Shown here piece by piece: positions 44,086 to 53,273 of a DNA stretch of 64,000 nt. A program made the translations under genes and the position numbers. The notes under the pieces were generated by a model, which did no database searches, had not been told where the DNA came from, and was given only the letters and a program-made list of their open reading frames with translations. The stretch is from Tateyamaria sp. ANG-S1. GTDB lineage: Bacteria > Pseudomonadota > Alphaproteobacteria > Rhodobacterales > Rhodobacteraceae. Location: NCBI RefSeq assembly GCF_000814025.1, contig NZ_JWLL01000001.1:248001-312000 (forward strand), read 5' to 3'. The first letter of the stretch is position 1; each line of letters opens with the position of its first letter.

Positions 44086-44445
44086 TCAGGAGGCTTTGCG
44101 TGCGACCGTCAGGCCGGACACGTCCTCGATAAATGTCACGATGCGCGACTTGATTCTTTCGTCTTCGATCGTGGCCAGTGCGTTCACGATGTCGAGACCA
44201 CGGTCGGCCCGAGGTGCAACTTCCTGTTCTGCCAGACCCTCGAAGAAGTATGAGGTGGGGACATCAAGAATGCGCGACAGCTCGTAAAGGCGGCTGGCAG
44301 CGATTCGGTTCGACCCGATCTCGTATTTCTGGATCTGCTGGAAAGACAGCTCCAAACGCTTGGCGACATCGGTTTGGGACATCCGCCGCAGGGTGCGAAT
44401 TTGTTTCAGGCGCTTGCCAACGTGCGTATCGACGGGATGCGACAT
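44086..44445 (-). CDS. XRE-family transcriptional regulator
   Basis: 119 residues. Cro/CI-type helix-turn-helix in residues about 10-65 (VGKRLKQIRTLRRMSQTDVA, then FQQIQKYEIGSNRIAASRLY), followed by a short helical C-terminus ending VARKAS. This short, single-domain type is common in alphaproteobacteria (often several copies per genome). Divergent from the LysR-like gene at 44601; could control either side. Confidence 0.88.
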   Translation of the reverse strand: MSHPVDTHVGKRLKQIRTLRRMSQTDVAKRLELSFQQIQKYEIGSNRIAASRLYELSRILDVPTSYFFEGLAEQEVAPRADRGLDIVNALATIEDERIKSRIVTFIEDVSGLTVARKAS

Positions 44446-44568
44446 AACTAATTACCTCCGGTTGTTCTGATGGAAGTGATGGCTCAGTACACGCATTGGT
44501 TCAACTGAGTAGATTTACACCCCAGACCACACGTAAATGTTGCATTAGTGTATGATTCATTTAACATA

Positions 44569-44590
44569 GATGTATTGTGGATCATACATC
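44569..44590. promoter_or_regulatory. inverted repeat 5' of the LysR-like gene
   Basis: GATGTAT and ATACATC (7 of 7) flank eight bases. A second, overlapping imperfect repeat pairs GTATGATTCA (44550-44559) with TGGATCATAC (44578-44587), 9 of 10. The AT-rich dyad just 5' of the preferred start fits a self-regulated operator. Confidence 0.5.
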
Positions 44591-44600
44591 GGGTTTGATC

Positions 44601-45476
44601 GTGAATGCACCAACACGCAATTTGACAGACGTAAATCAACCGCTTCTGTTCGAGATGATGCGCTCGTTCACGACGCTTGCGCAGACGCTGAACCTGTCGC
44701 ACGCCGTGGCGGAGTTGAACAGCACGCGCCAGACCGTGCGGCGCCATATCTCGCAGTTGGAAGAGGCCAAGCAAGCCAAGCTGTTCACGGTTGAAAACAG
44801 ACGGTACTTGCTGACCGACGCAGGGCGAAAGGCACTGCCCGAGGCATTGGATATCCTGGCGCGAGGCACTGGCTGGTTGACTGGACAGTCCGGGCAGATC
44901 AATGGCCTGCAATTTCTCAGGCACGAAGATACGAGTGGGTGGTGCCATTATCAGCAGCAGCACCCCATCGCGCGTGCGTTTTCGTCGACTGGGGACCTTC
45001 TGCATTCGGTTATTCGTGCGTGGTCAATGGCCGGAGGATACATTGAGGATGACGCATTCAAAGACGTGCGGCCCTACTGCACCGTATCGCGCTCAGTGAA
45101 CGGTCGTTGGCTTTTCACCGAGGTAGGGGACTTAAGTTCGTATGTGAGTTGGTTTGGCTGGAAACGTGCACGGTCCAGCATTGGGGCGTCGCTCGGCGAG
45201 ATGCCGGGCGGGAGTGGGTTTGGCCTTTTGGTGGACGCTGCATACCAAGAGGTCGAGGCGACTCAGTCGATGCGTTTGGACCACGTGTACACGTTGTTCC
45301 CCCGCGGGGATGACGGCGTACTATCGCCGATATGCTACGAAAGGTTGTTGCTGGGAGGCCGATATCCGGACCACAGTTATGCAATGATCACCGTCGTGCG
45401 CCGTACGTATGATGTGGAAATACACAGTGTTACCAACGACATGTTGCGTCTGATGCCGGAGGACATGCTCATGTAG
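44601..45476 (+). CDS. atypical LysR-like regulator
   Basis: 291 residues from a GTG placed just 3' of the inverted repeat; a GTG at 44577 inside the repeat is the alternative, and neither has a strong SD. The first 75 residues resemble a LysR winged helix (FEMMRSFTTLAQTLNLSHAV, TRQTVRRHISQLEEAKQAKL, FTVENRRYLLTDAGRKAL). The remaining 200 residues do not look like the periplasmic-binding-type effector domain and are Trp/Tyr-rich (ETSGWCHYQ-like DTSGWCHYQQQ, YVSWFGWKRARSS, LDHVYTLFPRGDDG). It precedes the two 238-residue paralogues by 90 bases and probably regulates them. Composition is more AT-rich than its neighbours. Confidence 0.75.
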   Translation: MNAPTRNLTDVNQPLLFEMMRSFTTLAQTLNLSHAVAELNSTRQTVRRHISQLEEAKQAKLFTVENRRYLLTDAGRKALPEALDILARGTGWLTGQSGQINGLQFLRHEDTSGWCHYQQQHPIARAFSSTGDLLHSVIRAWSMAGGYIEDDAFKDVRPYCTVSRSVNGRWLFTEVGDLSSYVSWFGWKRARSSIGASLGEMPGGSGFGLLVDAAYQEVEATQSMRLDHVYTLFPRGDDGVLSPICYERLLLGGRYPDHSYAMITVVRRTYDVEIHSVTNDMLRLMPEDMLM

Positions 45477-45566
45477 GAGTACGTATTCACGAAATATGAC
45501 AAATTTCGGCGACGCAACTTAAAATAGGTTAACTTCAGCCTTGAATGCAGAACGCAGGAGGGGCTA

Positions 45567-46283
45567 ATGGCATTTCATGGAATAGGTGCGGCAGATAAAT
45601 TCGAGGCCGCGAGTTCGGATATTTTCAACCGATTTGGTATACGGCTGACCTTAGGGCATGATTTTGATGAATATCGAGAATATGTCGCTGAGGCGAGGCC
45701 AGATCATGCTGTAGGTGATCCGTTCCGTACGGACCTGCATCGTTTGCACAATCGCAACGCTGTTTGGGTGATCGGCCGGGACGAGACCGGGCAAATCATG
45801 CATACGCAAGCACTGCGGGTATTGCCGACGGCGTCAGGTTCTGTCGCGGATTATTTCCGGGCGAAGTTTCACGGGTTTTCGCCCTCAGAAATGGACATAG
45901 ACTACGAGCGGTCACGCTATCGTGCTGGACCCGGGGCCAAGCGCATTAAGGGCAAAGTGGTCTACTCCGGCGAGACATGGATTGGCGGTGACAAGAGCCG
46001 TTATCGTGGCTCCGGTTTGTCAAGTATACTGGGTCGCTACGCGCTACTGACTGCGCTCCGTGAGTTGGATGCAAATTACGTGGTGGGTTTCATGATTAAA
46101 CCTGTGGCCTACAAGGGATTTTGCCTGCGCATGGGTTTCATGCACGCCGAACCGCTGGCGCTACGCTGGTATGTGCACGGCAAGCCGGATCCGATGGAGA
46201 CCGTGATGGTATACATGAGCGACGAGGACATCCGCTTCCTTCTTGATCTGCCCACCTCTGAGGTCGAAGCCCTAGCGGCTTGA
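45567..46283 (+). CDS. unknown GNAT-like protein, first of a tandem pair
   Basis: 238 residues, with a strong RBS (AGGAGGGG). No signal or membrane span. Segment KSRYRGSGLSSILGRYALL (residues about 143-161) fits the acetyl-CoA pyrophosphate loop R-x-x-G-x-G/A of GNAT acyltransferases, followed by YVVGFMIKPVAYKGFCLRMG, where GNATs have strand 5 and the Y-x-x-x-G-F motif. Other conserved blocks shared with the next gene: GIxLTxGxDFxxYR, NAxWxIGR, HTQA, RSRxRAxPG, GExW. Function unknown; an acyl or amino-acyl transfer role is inferred. Confidence 0.72.
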   Translation: MAFHGIGAADKFEAASSDIFNRFGIRLTLGHDFDEYREYVAEARPDHAVGDPFRTDLHRLHNRNAVWVIGRDETGQIMHTQALRVLPTASGSVADYFRAKFHGFSPSEMDIDYERSRYRAGPGAKRIKGKVVYSGETWIGGDKSRYRGSGLSSILGRYALLTALRELDANYVVGFMIKPVAYKGFCLRMGFMHAEPLALRWYVHGKPDPMETVMVYMSDEDIRFLLDLPTSEVEALAA

Positions 46284-46428
46284 TCCGCCAACAGTTTGTG
46301 TCCGGCGCGGATCGTGGAAAACGAAACTGCGATCCGCCGTTCTGACCTAGCCATATCTAGCGAGTGTTTCGTGGCGGTTGTAATGATCTTCCATGCCTTT
46401 GGCGTAATGCGTCAAAGGAGTGACATTT

Positions 46429-47145
46429 GTGACTGTGCAGCTTTCCGATCATGCGGCCCCGTTCATTGCGACGAGCCGTAAAATTCTGTTGTCTCAGGGA
46501 ATCACCCTGACCACTGGAACCGACTTTGAAGCGTACAGGGATATCGTGGAAGAAGAGCGCCTTGTGCAGAAGTTGGGGGCGCCTTTTGATCCTGAAAGAT
46601 ACGGGCTGGGAAAGGCAAATGCGTTCTGGCTGATCGGACGAAGCGAAGATGGAGAATTGATTCACACGCAGGCGGCAAAGCGTGTTCGCCTATCCGCTCG
46701 CCCGCTCAGCGGCTATCTGCTGCGGCAGTTCCGGGCTTTTCCGCCGCCGCTGAAAGGTGTCGATCTGGACCGCTCGCGGTTTCGCGCGACACCCGGAACC
46801 CACAAGATCAGTGGTATGGCGGCGTACCACGGGGAGTTCTGGGTTGCGCCAGAGCGTGGCAAATATCGCGGCGTGGGACTGGCGCCCGTACTTGGTCGTA
46901 CGGGTATGCTTGAGATGATGCAGCGCTGGGACCCGGACTGGATCTACGGCTTTATCCTGGATGTGGTGGCGTACAAGGGGTTTGCGGCGCGAATAGGATA
47001 CCTGCACCTTGAGCCGAGCGTTTTGAAATGGGTGATAGAGGGGCGTGACGCCCCGATCGACACGTTCCTCGCCTATAACAGCCGCGAGGATCTAGAATAC
47101 CTGTTGAATATACCGCTGTCGGATGTGGTGCCCGAGGCCGCCTGA
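46429..47145 (+). CDS. unknown GNAT-like protein, second of a tandem pair
   Basis: 238 residues from the GTG with AAAGGAG eight bases upstream (an earlier GTG at 46420 lies in the RBS itself). It aligns with the preceding protein end to end without a gap; I count about 91 of 238 identical residues by hand. Shared motifs: GKYRGVGLAPVLGR (acetyl-CoA loop), GFILDVVAYKGFAARIGYLH, LIHTQA, RSRFRATPG, GEFW. Strong divergence with no length change indicates an old duplication with maintained structure. 145 bases separate the two genes. It converges on pckA. Confidence 0.72.
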   Translation: MTVQLSDHAAPFIATSRKILLSQGITLTTGTDFEAYRDIVEEERLVQKLGAPFDPERYGLGKANAFWLIGRSEDGELIHTQAAKRVRLSARPLSGYLLRQFRAFPPPLKGVDLDRSRFRATPGTHKISGMAAYHGEFWVAPERGKYRGVGLAPVLGRTGMLEMMQRWDPDWIYGFILDVVAYKGFAARIGYLHLEPSVLKWVIEGRDAPIDTFLAYNSREDLEYLLNIPLSDVVPEAA

Positions 47146-47163
47146 GGCCCCGGGCGAGAGCCT

Positions 47164-48762
47164 TTAGCTGATGGCGGCGGCTTTCACGTCGTCATCAATA
47201 TAGGGCAGGTACTGTTCGAAGTTGTTCGAGAACATATCGACCAGTTTGGCCGCCTGCGTGTCGTAGGCAGCGGCATCATCCCACGTCCGGCGCGGATCGA
47301 GCAGGATGTCTGCCACGCCGGGCACGGAGACGGGCACGTCAAAGCCGAAGTTGGGATCCTTGCGGAATTCGCCCTTGGCCAATGTGCCGTCCAGCGCAGC
47401 CGTCAGCAACGCGCGTGTGGCGCGGATCGGCATGCGGCTGCCTGTGCCGTATGCGCCGCCGGTCCAGCCGGTGTTCACCAGCCAGCAGGTCGCGCCGTGC
47501 TTGGCAATCTTTTCCTGCAGGAGCTTGCCGTACGTCTCGGGCCGACGCGGCATGAACGGTGCGCCGAAGCAGGTCGAGAATGTGGGCTCAGGCTCGGTCA
47601 CGCCACGCTCGGTGCCCGCAACCTTGGACGTGAAGCCCGACAGGAAGTGGTACATCGCCTGCGCAGGCGTCAGCCGCGCGATTGGGGGCAGGACGCCGAA
47701 GGCATCGCAGGTGAGCATGATGATGTTCTTGGGGTGCCCGCCAAGCGCCGAGGACGACGCATTTGAGATATAGTGCAGCGGGTAGGCGCAGCGCATGTTC
47801 GCGGTCAGGCTGTCATCTTCGAAGTCGAGATCCTTGGTGTCGGGATCGAACACCATGTTTTCGATCACCGTGCCGAATTTCTCGGTTGTGGCGTAGATTT
47901 CCGGCTCAGCTTCCGCGCTGAGGTTGATGGTCTTGGCGTAACAGCCCCCTTCGAAGTTGAAGGTGCCGCGGTCGGACCAGCCATGTTCATCGTCGCCGAT
48001 CAGCACGCGGCCGGGGTCGGCGGAGAGCGTCGTCTTGCCCGTGCCCGAAAGGCCGAAGAAAATCGCCGTGTCGACCGGGTTGCCCTGCGCGTGGTTGGCC
48101 GAACAGTGCATCGGCATCACGCCGCGGTCGGGCAGCAGGTAGTTGAGCAGGGTGAACACCGACTTCTTGTTCTCGCCCGCATACTCCGTGCCGCCGATCA
48201 GGATCATCTTGCGGTCGAAGTTCATGGCGATGACGGTCTCGGACCGGCAATTATGACGTTCGGGGTTCGCCTGGAAGGACGGGCAGTTGATGACGGTGAA
48301 GTCCGCGATGAAGTCCTTGAGGTCTTCGGCATCGGGGCGACGGAGCATGTGGCGGATGAAGAGGCCGTGCCAGGCCAGTTCGGTCACCATGCGGACGTTG
48401 ATGGAGTAGCTGGGGTCGGCACCGCCGGTCAGGTCCTGCACGAAGTACTCGCGGCCCTTCATATGCTCCAGCATGTCTTCGTAGAGGGCATCGAAGCCTT
48501 CCGGCGACATGGCGGCGTTGTTGTCCCACCAGATGCTGTCGGCGACGCTGTCGGTTTTGACGACATGTTTGTCCTTGGGCGAACGGCCTGTGAACTTGCC
48601 GGTGGTCACGAGGAACGTGCCGCCCTTGCCCAGCGTGCCTTCCTTCCGTTCGAGCGCGCGCTCGATCAAGGCGGGTTCGATCAGGTTGTAATAGACATCG
48701 CCCAGCCCATTGATCCCTTGATCTTCGAGGCGGAACTGCGGGTTTACCCGTCCAAATGTCAT
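47164..48762 (-). CDS. pckA: phosphoenolpyruvate carboxykinase (ATP)
   Basis: Converts oxaloacetate to PEP, the entry to gluconeogenesis. 532 residues; ATG with AGGAG nine bases upstream. Family motifs [11 protein letters not shown], kinase motif 1a [16 protein letters not shown], kinase motif 2 LIGDDEHGW, and GRRTWDDA-like [11 protein letters not shown] near the end. Divergent from chvI; the pckA-chvI arrangement is conserved in alphaproteobacteria and reflects ChvI control of carbon metabolism in relatives. Confidence 0.97.
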   Translation of the reverse strand: MTFGRVNPQFRLEDQGINGLGDVYYNLIEPALIERALERKEGTLGKGGTFLVTTGKFTGRSPKDKHVVKTDSVADSIWWDNNAAMSPEGFDALYEDMLEHMKGREYFVQDLTGGADPSYSINVRMVTELAWHGLFIRHMLRRPDAEDLKDFIADFTVINCPSFQANPERHNCRSETVIAMNFDRKMILIGGTEYAGENKKSVFTLLNYLLPDRGVMPMHCSANHAQGNPVDTAIFFGLSGTGKTTLSADPGRVLIGDDEHGWSDRGTFNFEGGCYAKTINLSAEAEPEIYATTEKFGTVIENMVFDPDTKDLDFEDDSLTANMRCAYPLHYISNASSSALGGHPKNIIMLTCDAFGVLPPIARLTPAQAMYHFLSGFTSKVAGTERGVTEPEPTFSTCFGAPFMPRRPETYGKLLQEKIAKHGATCWLVNTGWTGGAYGTGSRMPIRATRALLTAALDGTLAKGEFRKDPNFGFDVPVSVPGVADILLDPRRTWDDAAAYDTQAAKLVDMFSNNFEQYLPYIDDDVKAAAIS

Positions 48763-49109
48763 GTGAACTCTCCTGAAGCCGCCATGCGGCGTTGTTGGTA
48801 AGAGGCTGGCCCGAAGGCCAGTAAGCGACATCGCGTCGCCGTATTCCGGCGTCTTAACACGCGGATTCACAAGGTGAATAGGGCTGCCGCCAAGGTTAGC
48901 GCCATCATCGCGACCGGTTGCGCAAACAGTGTTTCAGGGCTGTGCACTCTCGGCGAGAATGTGCGGCAATTTAGTCATTCCTAACCACTTTCTGGTCAGT
49001 CTGACCGAGGATTTACCCACTGATTCGCACTTATGGATTGATTCGAAAGGCCAAAACCGAGACAATGGCCGAAAAAACAAATGGTACGAGCAGTATAAGG
49101 AAACAGGCA
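48763..49109. other. 347-base divergent control region between pckA and chvI
   Basis: No gene is credible here. It contains a 13-bp palindrome GGTCAG-T-CTGACC (48994-49006) and an AT-rich stretch (49070-49100) just 5' of chvI, likely its promoter region. An ORF 48929-49135 crosses the chvI start in another frame and is not supported. Confidence 0.5.
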
Positions 49110-49811
49110 ATGTCAAAAATTGCACTAGTGGATGACGACCGGAATATCCTCACGTCCGTCTCCATGACGCTCGAGGCAGAAGGGTTCGAGGTCGAAACAT
49201 ATAACGATGGTCAGGCCGCATTGGATGCGTTCAATAAGCGTCTGCCGGACATGGCGGTGCTGGACATCAAGATGCCGCGTATGGACGGCATGGATCTGCT
49301 GCAGCGGTTGCGCCAGAAGACCACTATGCCGGTCATCTTTCTGACGTCCAAGGACGACGAGATTGACGAGGTTCTGGGCCTGCGCATGGGCGCGGACGAC
49401 TATGTGAAAAAGCCGTTTTCGCAGCGTTTGCTGGTCGAGCGTATCCGCGCGCTGCTGCGTCGGCAGGACGCTGTTGCAGGTGATGTGGTTGGTGACAGCG
49501 AAGAGACCAAGGTGATGGAACGCGGCGATCTGCGCATGGATCCGCTGCGTCATGCGGTGAGCTGGAAGGGCAAGGATGTGTCGCTGACGGTGACGGAATT
49601 CCTGCTGCTTCAGGCGCTGGCTCAACGCCCCGGGTTCGTGAAGTCGCGGGATCAGTTGATGGACGTTGCCTATGACGATCAGGTCTATGTCGACGACCGC
49701 ACCATCGACAGTCATATCAAGCGTTTGCGCAAGAAGATGCGCAGCGCCGACGATGAATTCTCGGCGATTGAGACGCTGTATGGCATCGGATATCGTTACA
49801 ACGAAGAGTAA
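49110..49811 (+). CDS. chvI: response regulator ChvI
   Basis: 233 residues. Receiver domain with acidic pocket IALVDDDRN, phospho-acceptor Asp in [13 protein letters not shown] and Lys in [11 protein letters not shown]-terminal OmpR/PhoB winged helix ([20 protein letters not shown], then [16 protein letters not shown]). Start at [10 protein letters not shown] with GGAAACAGGC upstream. Partner of the kinase that follows after 46 bases. ChvI controls acid response, envelope functions and pckA in rhizobia. Confidence 0.95.
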   Translation: MSKIALVDDDRNILTSVSMTLEAEGFEVETYNDGQAALDAFNKRLPDMAVLDIKMPRMDGMDLLQRLRQKTTMPVIFLTSKDDEIDEVLGLRMGADDYVKKPFSQRLLVERIRALLRRQDAVAGDVVGDSEETKVMERGDLRMDPLRHAVSWKGKDVSLTVTEFLLLQALAQRPGFVKSRDQLMDVAYDDQVYVDDRTIDSHIKRLRKKMRSADDEFSAIETLYGIGYRYNEE

Positions 49812-49857
49812 CGCATAGAGGGCGCGCCCAGAATGGGCGCAGGCCGAAAGGGCAGCA

Positions 49858-51558
49858 GTGCGAGACACAAGCACACCTCCTTCCCGCGACGGTGACGTCC
49901 TGCTTGGGGAAGACTGGGTCGCACCGGAGACATCCGCGGCGACAGAGTTGCGTGATGGGCGCGCGCGGCGTGGCCTGATGTCACTGCGCGCCTCGCCGCT
50001 GGCGCGCAAGATCATCACGTTCAACCTGATTGCGTTGAACGTTCTGGTCGCTGGCATCCTGTATCTCAATTCGACGCGCGAAAGCCTGGCAATGCAGCGC
50101 CTGTCGGCTCTGGTCGCGCAGGCCGAGTTGGTGGCCGATGTGATCGAGGCGCAGTTGCCGACTGGCGCGCCGGTCAGCCTTGCCACCGGTGACGGTGCCA
50201 ACATACCTGACACCCTTGCCGCGCTTGATCTGCGTGCCGGGCATGAGGTCTATGTGTTTGACCCCGAGGAGGTTCTTGTCGCCCAAAGCGAAGGGACCCT
50301 TGCGCCGCTGCCCAACCAGGCAACCGGAACCGAGAATAGGGCGCTTCTCACGGATGGCCTTGGCTGGTTGTGGGAACAGATTTCGCATCCGTTTTCGAGC
50401 GCCGAAGAAGCCGAATTTGCGTCTGTAGAAGACCAGCTACGTCCGTTTGTCGCGCGCAGCTTGGCGGGTGACACGCAGATTAGCGAGAACCTCACCGTTG
50501 CCGGCGGGGTGATGTTCAGCGTCGTGACCCCAATCGAGCATGATGGCGGGTCCGTGGGCGTGATTGCCCTCACCAGCGCTTCAGGTGAAATCGACGCGCT
50601 GGTGCGGGGTGAACGCGAGCGGGTGTTGCAGATGTTTGTCATCGCGACGCTGGTGTCGATTGGCCTGAGCCTGGTGCTCGCCTCGACCATTGCGAATCCC
50701 TTGGCCGACCTCGCCGCGGCTGCGGAGCTTGGGCGGGACAAGAATGCGCGCAAGGTGAACCCTGGGCGCATCCGGATCCCCGACCTGACAGCCCGCCCGG
50801 ACGAGATTGGCCGCCTGTCGGGCGCTTTGCGCGGCATGATCGCGGCGCTCTACAATCGGATCGATGGGAACGAACAATTCGCGGCTGACGTCGCCCATGA
50901 GATCAAGAACCCGCTCGCCTCGCTGCGGTCTGCCGTGGGCACGTTGCGGATGATCAAGCGGGAAGATCAACGCGAGAAACTGCTCGACGTGATCGACCAC
51001 GATGTGCGGCGCCTTGATCGCTTGGTCAGCGATATTTCGAATGCGTCCCGCCTGGACAGCGAGCTGGTCAAGGAAGAGGAAGAGCCGTTCAACCTGCTGC
51101 AAATGCTCGGAAATCTGAGCCAGTACCTGGGCGAGGACGCGCGCGGCAAGGGGATCGAATTCATCACTGACCTGCCTGCGCATCCCATCGAGGTGCAGGG
51201 GCTGGAGGCGCGGCTGGCGCAGGTCTTTGTCAACCTGATCACCAACGCCATTTCGTTCTGCGAGGATGGCGATGCGATACGGGTCTGGGCGCGCAAGCGC
51301 GAGAACCGCGTGCTGGTGGTGGTCGAAGACACCGGTCCCGGCATCCCCGATCAGGCGCTGACCAAGATTTTCAAGCGGTTCTACTCGCAACGCCCCGAAG
51401 AGCATTTTGGCAACAATTCAGGCCTTGGCCTCGCCATCTCCAAGCAGATAGTCGAGGCGCATGGCGGCGTGATCTGGGCTGAAAACATTCGCCCCACGGA
51501 CGCTGACATCACGTCCGAACCCTTGGGCGCCCGCTTTGTTGTTGGCCTGCCCGTCTAA
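49858..51558 (+). CDS. chvG: sensor histidine kinase ChvG
   Basis: 566 residues, GTG start. Order: cytoplasmic N-terminus, TM1 (KIITFNLIALNVLVAGILYL, about residue 50-70), periplasmic sensor of about 190 residues, TM2 (FVIATLVSIGLSLVLASTI), HAMP (ANPLADLAAAAELGRDKNAR), HisKA with phospho-His in FAADVAHEIKNPLASLRSA, and HATPase with NLITNAISFCEDG, DTGPGIP and NSGLGLAISKQI. In rhizobia the homologue is inhibited by the periplasmic protein ExoR, which is not encoded in this window. Confidence 0.95.
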   Translation: MRDTSTPPSRDGDVLLGEDWVAPETSAATELRDGRARRGLMSLRASPLARKIITFNLIALNVLVAGILYLNSTRESLAMQRLSALVAQAELVADVIEAQLPTGAPVSLATGDGANIPDTLAALDLRAGHEVYVFDPEEVLVAQSEGTLAPLPNQATGTENRALLTDGLGWLWEQISHPFSSAEEAEFASVEDQLRPFVARSLAGDTQISENLTVAGGVMFSVVTPIEHDGGSVGVIALTSASGEIDALVRGERERVLQMFVIATLVSIGLSLVLASTIANPLADLAAAAELGRDKNARKVNPGRIRIPDLTARPDEIGRLSGALRGMIAALYNRIDGNEQFAADVAHEIKNPLASLRSAVGTLRMIKREDQREKLLDVIDHDVRRLDRLVSDISNASRLDSELVKEEEEPFNLLQMLGNLSQYLGEDARGKGIEFITDLPAHPIEVQGLEARLAQVFVNLITNAISFCEDGDAIRVWARKRENRVLVVVEDTGPGIPDQALTKIFKRFYSQRPEEHFGNNSGLGLAISKQIVEAHGGVIWAENIRPTDADITSEPLGARFVVGLPV

Positions 51559-51564
51559 CCTCGC

Positions 51565-51990
51565 ATGACCGATACTTTGCGCCTGCATGCCAGCGCAGTC
51601 GCCGTGGATGGGCGCGGTGTTCTGATCCGTGGTGCATCCGGCAGCGGAAAGTCCAGCCTGGCGCTACAGCTGATGGGGCTGGGGGCGAGCTTGATCTCGG
51701 ATGATCAAACGGACCTCACACACGAAACAGGCGGGATTCTGTTAAGTGCACCAACCACGATCCGCGATCAGATCGAAGCGCGTGGGGTGGGCATTCTGAA
51801 CGCCAAGAGTGTGACGGCGCCGCTGCACCTGGTCGTTGATCTGGACGTGCTGGAGACCCAGCGCTTGCCCGTCCCACATCAAGCCGTCATCCTGAACCAA
51901 GCATTTCCGTGTATTCACAAAGTGGACACCCCGGCTTGGCCCTTTGCCGTGTTGCAATACGTGAAAGGCGGACGAAGCGACACGGAGTGA
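51565..51990 (+). CDS. hprK: short HPr kinase/phosphatase
   Basis: 141 residues: only the C-terminal kinase domain of HprK. P-loop RGASGSGKSSLALQLMGLGA and GASLISDDQTDL are clear; the N-terminal domain of Firmicute HprK is absent, as is normal in alphaproteobacteria. It would phosphorylate a serine of HPr encoded four genes downstream. It follows chvG by six bases, joining the two-component system to the PTS genes. Confidence 0.92.
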   Translation: MTDTLRLHASAVAVDGRGVLIRGASGSGKSSLALQLMGLGASLISDDQTDLTHETGGILLSAPTTIRDQIEARGVGILNAKSVTAPLHLVVDLDVLETQRLPVPHQAVILNQAFPCIHKVDTPAWPFAVLQYVKGGRSDTE

Positions 51991-51997
51991 GACCGCG

Positions 51998-52879
51998 ATG
52001 CCCACTGCCCGCCGCCTAGTACTTGTGACCGGCCCGTCGGGGGCGGGGCGCTCCAGCGCCATCCGTGTGCTCGAAGATCTTGGCTATGAGGCCATCGACA
52101 ACATGCCGATGCGGCTGATCCGCGCCCTGTTGGATGACCCGTCGCGCGAAACGCCAGTGGCGCTGGGGCTGGACCCACGAAACCGGGATTTCACCGCGAC
52201 TGCGATCAACGATGCGTTGGGGCAGATCGCGGCAGTGCCCAGCGTGATGCCGGAGCTTTTGTACCTCGATTGTCAGACCGACGTGCTGCTCAACCGATTT
52301 TCCGAAACGCGCCGTCGCCATCCGCTTGCCGAAGCCGACCGGGTGGAGGCGGGTATCTTGCGCGAAAAGGACCTGCTTGCCCCTGTCAGGGCGCGGGCGG
52401 ATGTGTTGATCGACACGTCTGATTTGAACGTGCACCAACTGAGGGCCGAGGTGGAACACTGGTTCTCACCCGGTGAGCAAAGCCAGTTGGCCGTGTCGGT
52501 GCAAAGCTTCAGCTACAAGCGGGGCCTGCCGCGATCCGTGGACATGGTCTTCGACTGCCGGTTTTTGAAGAACCCGTATTGGAAACCTGCGCTGCGTCAG
52601 AAAACGGGTCTGGATGCCGACGTGAAAGAGCACATCGCGTCCGACCCACGCGCCCGGGAGTTCGAGACACGATTGCGTGATTTGCTGCTCTGGCAGTTGC
52701 CCGCTGTGCTGGATGAAGGCAAATCTCACCTCTCGGTTGCATTCGGTTGCACGGGCGGCCAGCACAGGTCGGTTGCCATGGCGGAAACCGTCGCGGCAGC
52801 CCTTGCGGAGGCTGGCTGGCAGGTGTCTATTCGGCATCGGGAACTGGATCGCCGCAAACGCGAAGAGGCATCAGCTTGA
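51998..52879 (+). CDS. rapZ: RNase adapter protein RapZ
   Basis: 293 residues, P-loop ATPase-like protein that in enterobacteria directs RNase E to GlmZ. The P-loop reads VTGPSGAGRSSAIRVLEDLG: the usual Lys is Arg (GAGRSS), which I believe is common in alphaproteobacterial members. The C-terminal hallmark CTGGQHRSVAMAE is present. Stop overlaps the EIIA start (TTGA). Confidence 0.93.
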   Translation: MPTARRLVLVTGPSGAGRSSAIRVLEDLGYEAIDNMPMRLIRALLDDPSRETPVALGLDPRNRDFTATAINDALGQIAAVPSVMPELLYLDCQTDVLLNRFSETRRRHPLAEADRVEAGILREKDLLAPVRARADVLIDTSDLNVHQLRAEVEHWFSPGEQSQLAVSVQSFSYKRGLPRSVDMVFDCRFLKNPYWKPALRQKTGLDADVKEHIASDPRAREFETRLRDLLLWQLPAVLDEGKSHLSVAFGCTGGQHRSVAMAETVAAALAEAGWQVSIRHRELDRRKREEASA

Positions 52880-53271
52880 TCGGGATCGTGATTGTCGCAC
52901 ATGGCGGGCTCGCGGGGGAATACCTTCGCGCGATTGAGCATGTTGTGGGGGCACAACCGGGTGTGCGCGCCATCGCCATCGAGGCTGATCATGACCGCAA
53001 GGCCAAGGAAACCGAGATTTGCACCGCAGCCGATGACGTTGATACCGGCGATGGCGTGGTTGTGGTGACCGACCTTTTCGGCGGTTCCCCGTCCAACCTG
53101 AGCCTCCTGGCTTGCAAGCCGCAGAACCGGCGGATACTTTATGGTGCCAACCTGCCGATGCTGATCAAGCTGGCCAAGAGCCGGAAGTTGCATGTGTCGG
53201 ATGCCGTACAGGCCGCCCTGAGCGCAGGTAAGAAATATATCGACAGCCAGAATATAGGCGCAGATACCTGA
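52876..53271 (+). CDS. PTS EIIA protein, mannose-type
   Basis: 131 residues from a TTG that overlaps the rapZ stop; AGAGG is seven bases upstream. IVIVAHGGLAGEYLRAIEHVVG contains the phospho-acceptor His of EIIA-Man (residue 9 or 10); VTDLFGGSPSNLSL is the second family motif. No sugar permease (EIIC/EIID) occurs nearby, so with HPr and HprK it belongs to a regulatory, non-transporting PTS. Confidence 0.93.
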   Translation: MIGIVIVAHGGLAGEYLRAIEHVVGAQPGVRAIAIEADHDRKAKETEICTAADDVDTGDGVVVVTDLFGGSPSNLSLLACKPQNRRILYGANLPMLIKLAKSRKLHVSDAVQAALSAGKKYIDSQNIGADT

Positions 53272-53273
53272 CT

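Noticed and set aside
48929-49135. 68-codon ORF between pckA and chvI
   Set aside because: It runs past the chvI start in another frame, has no RBS, and its composition is not protein-like.
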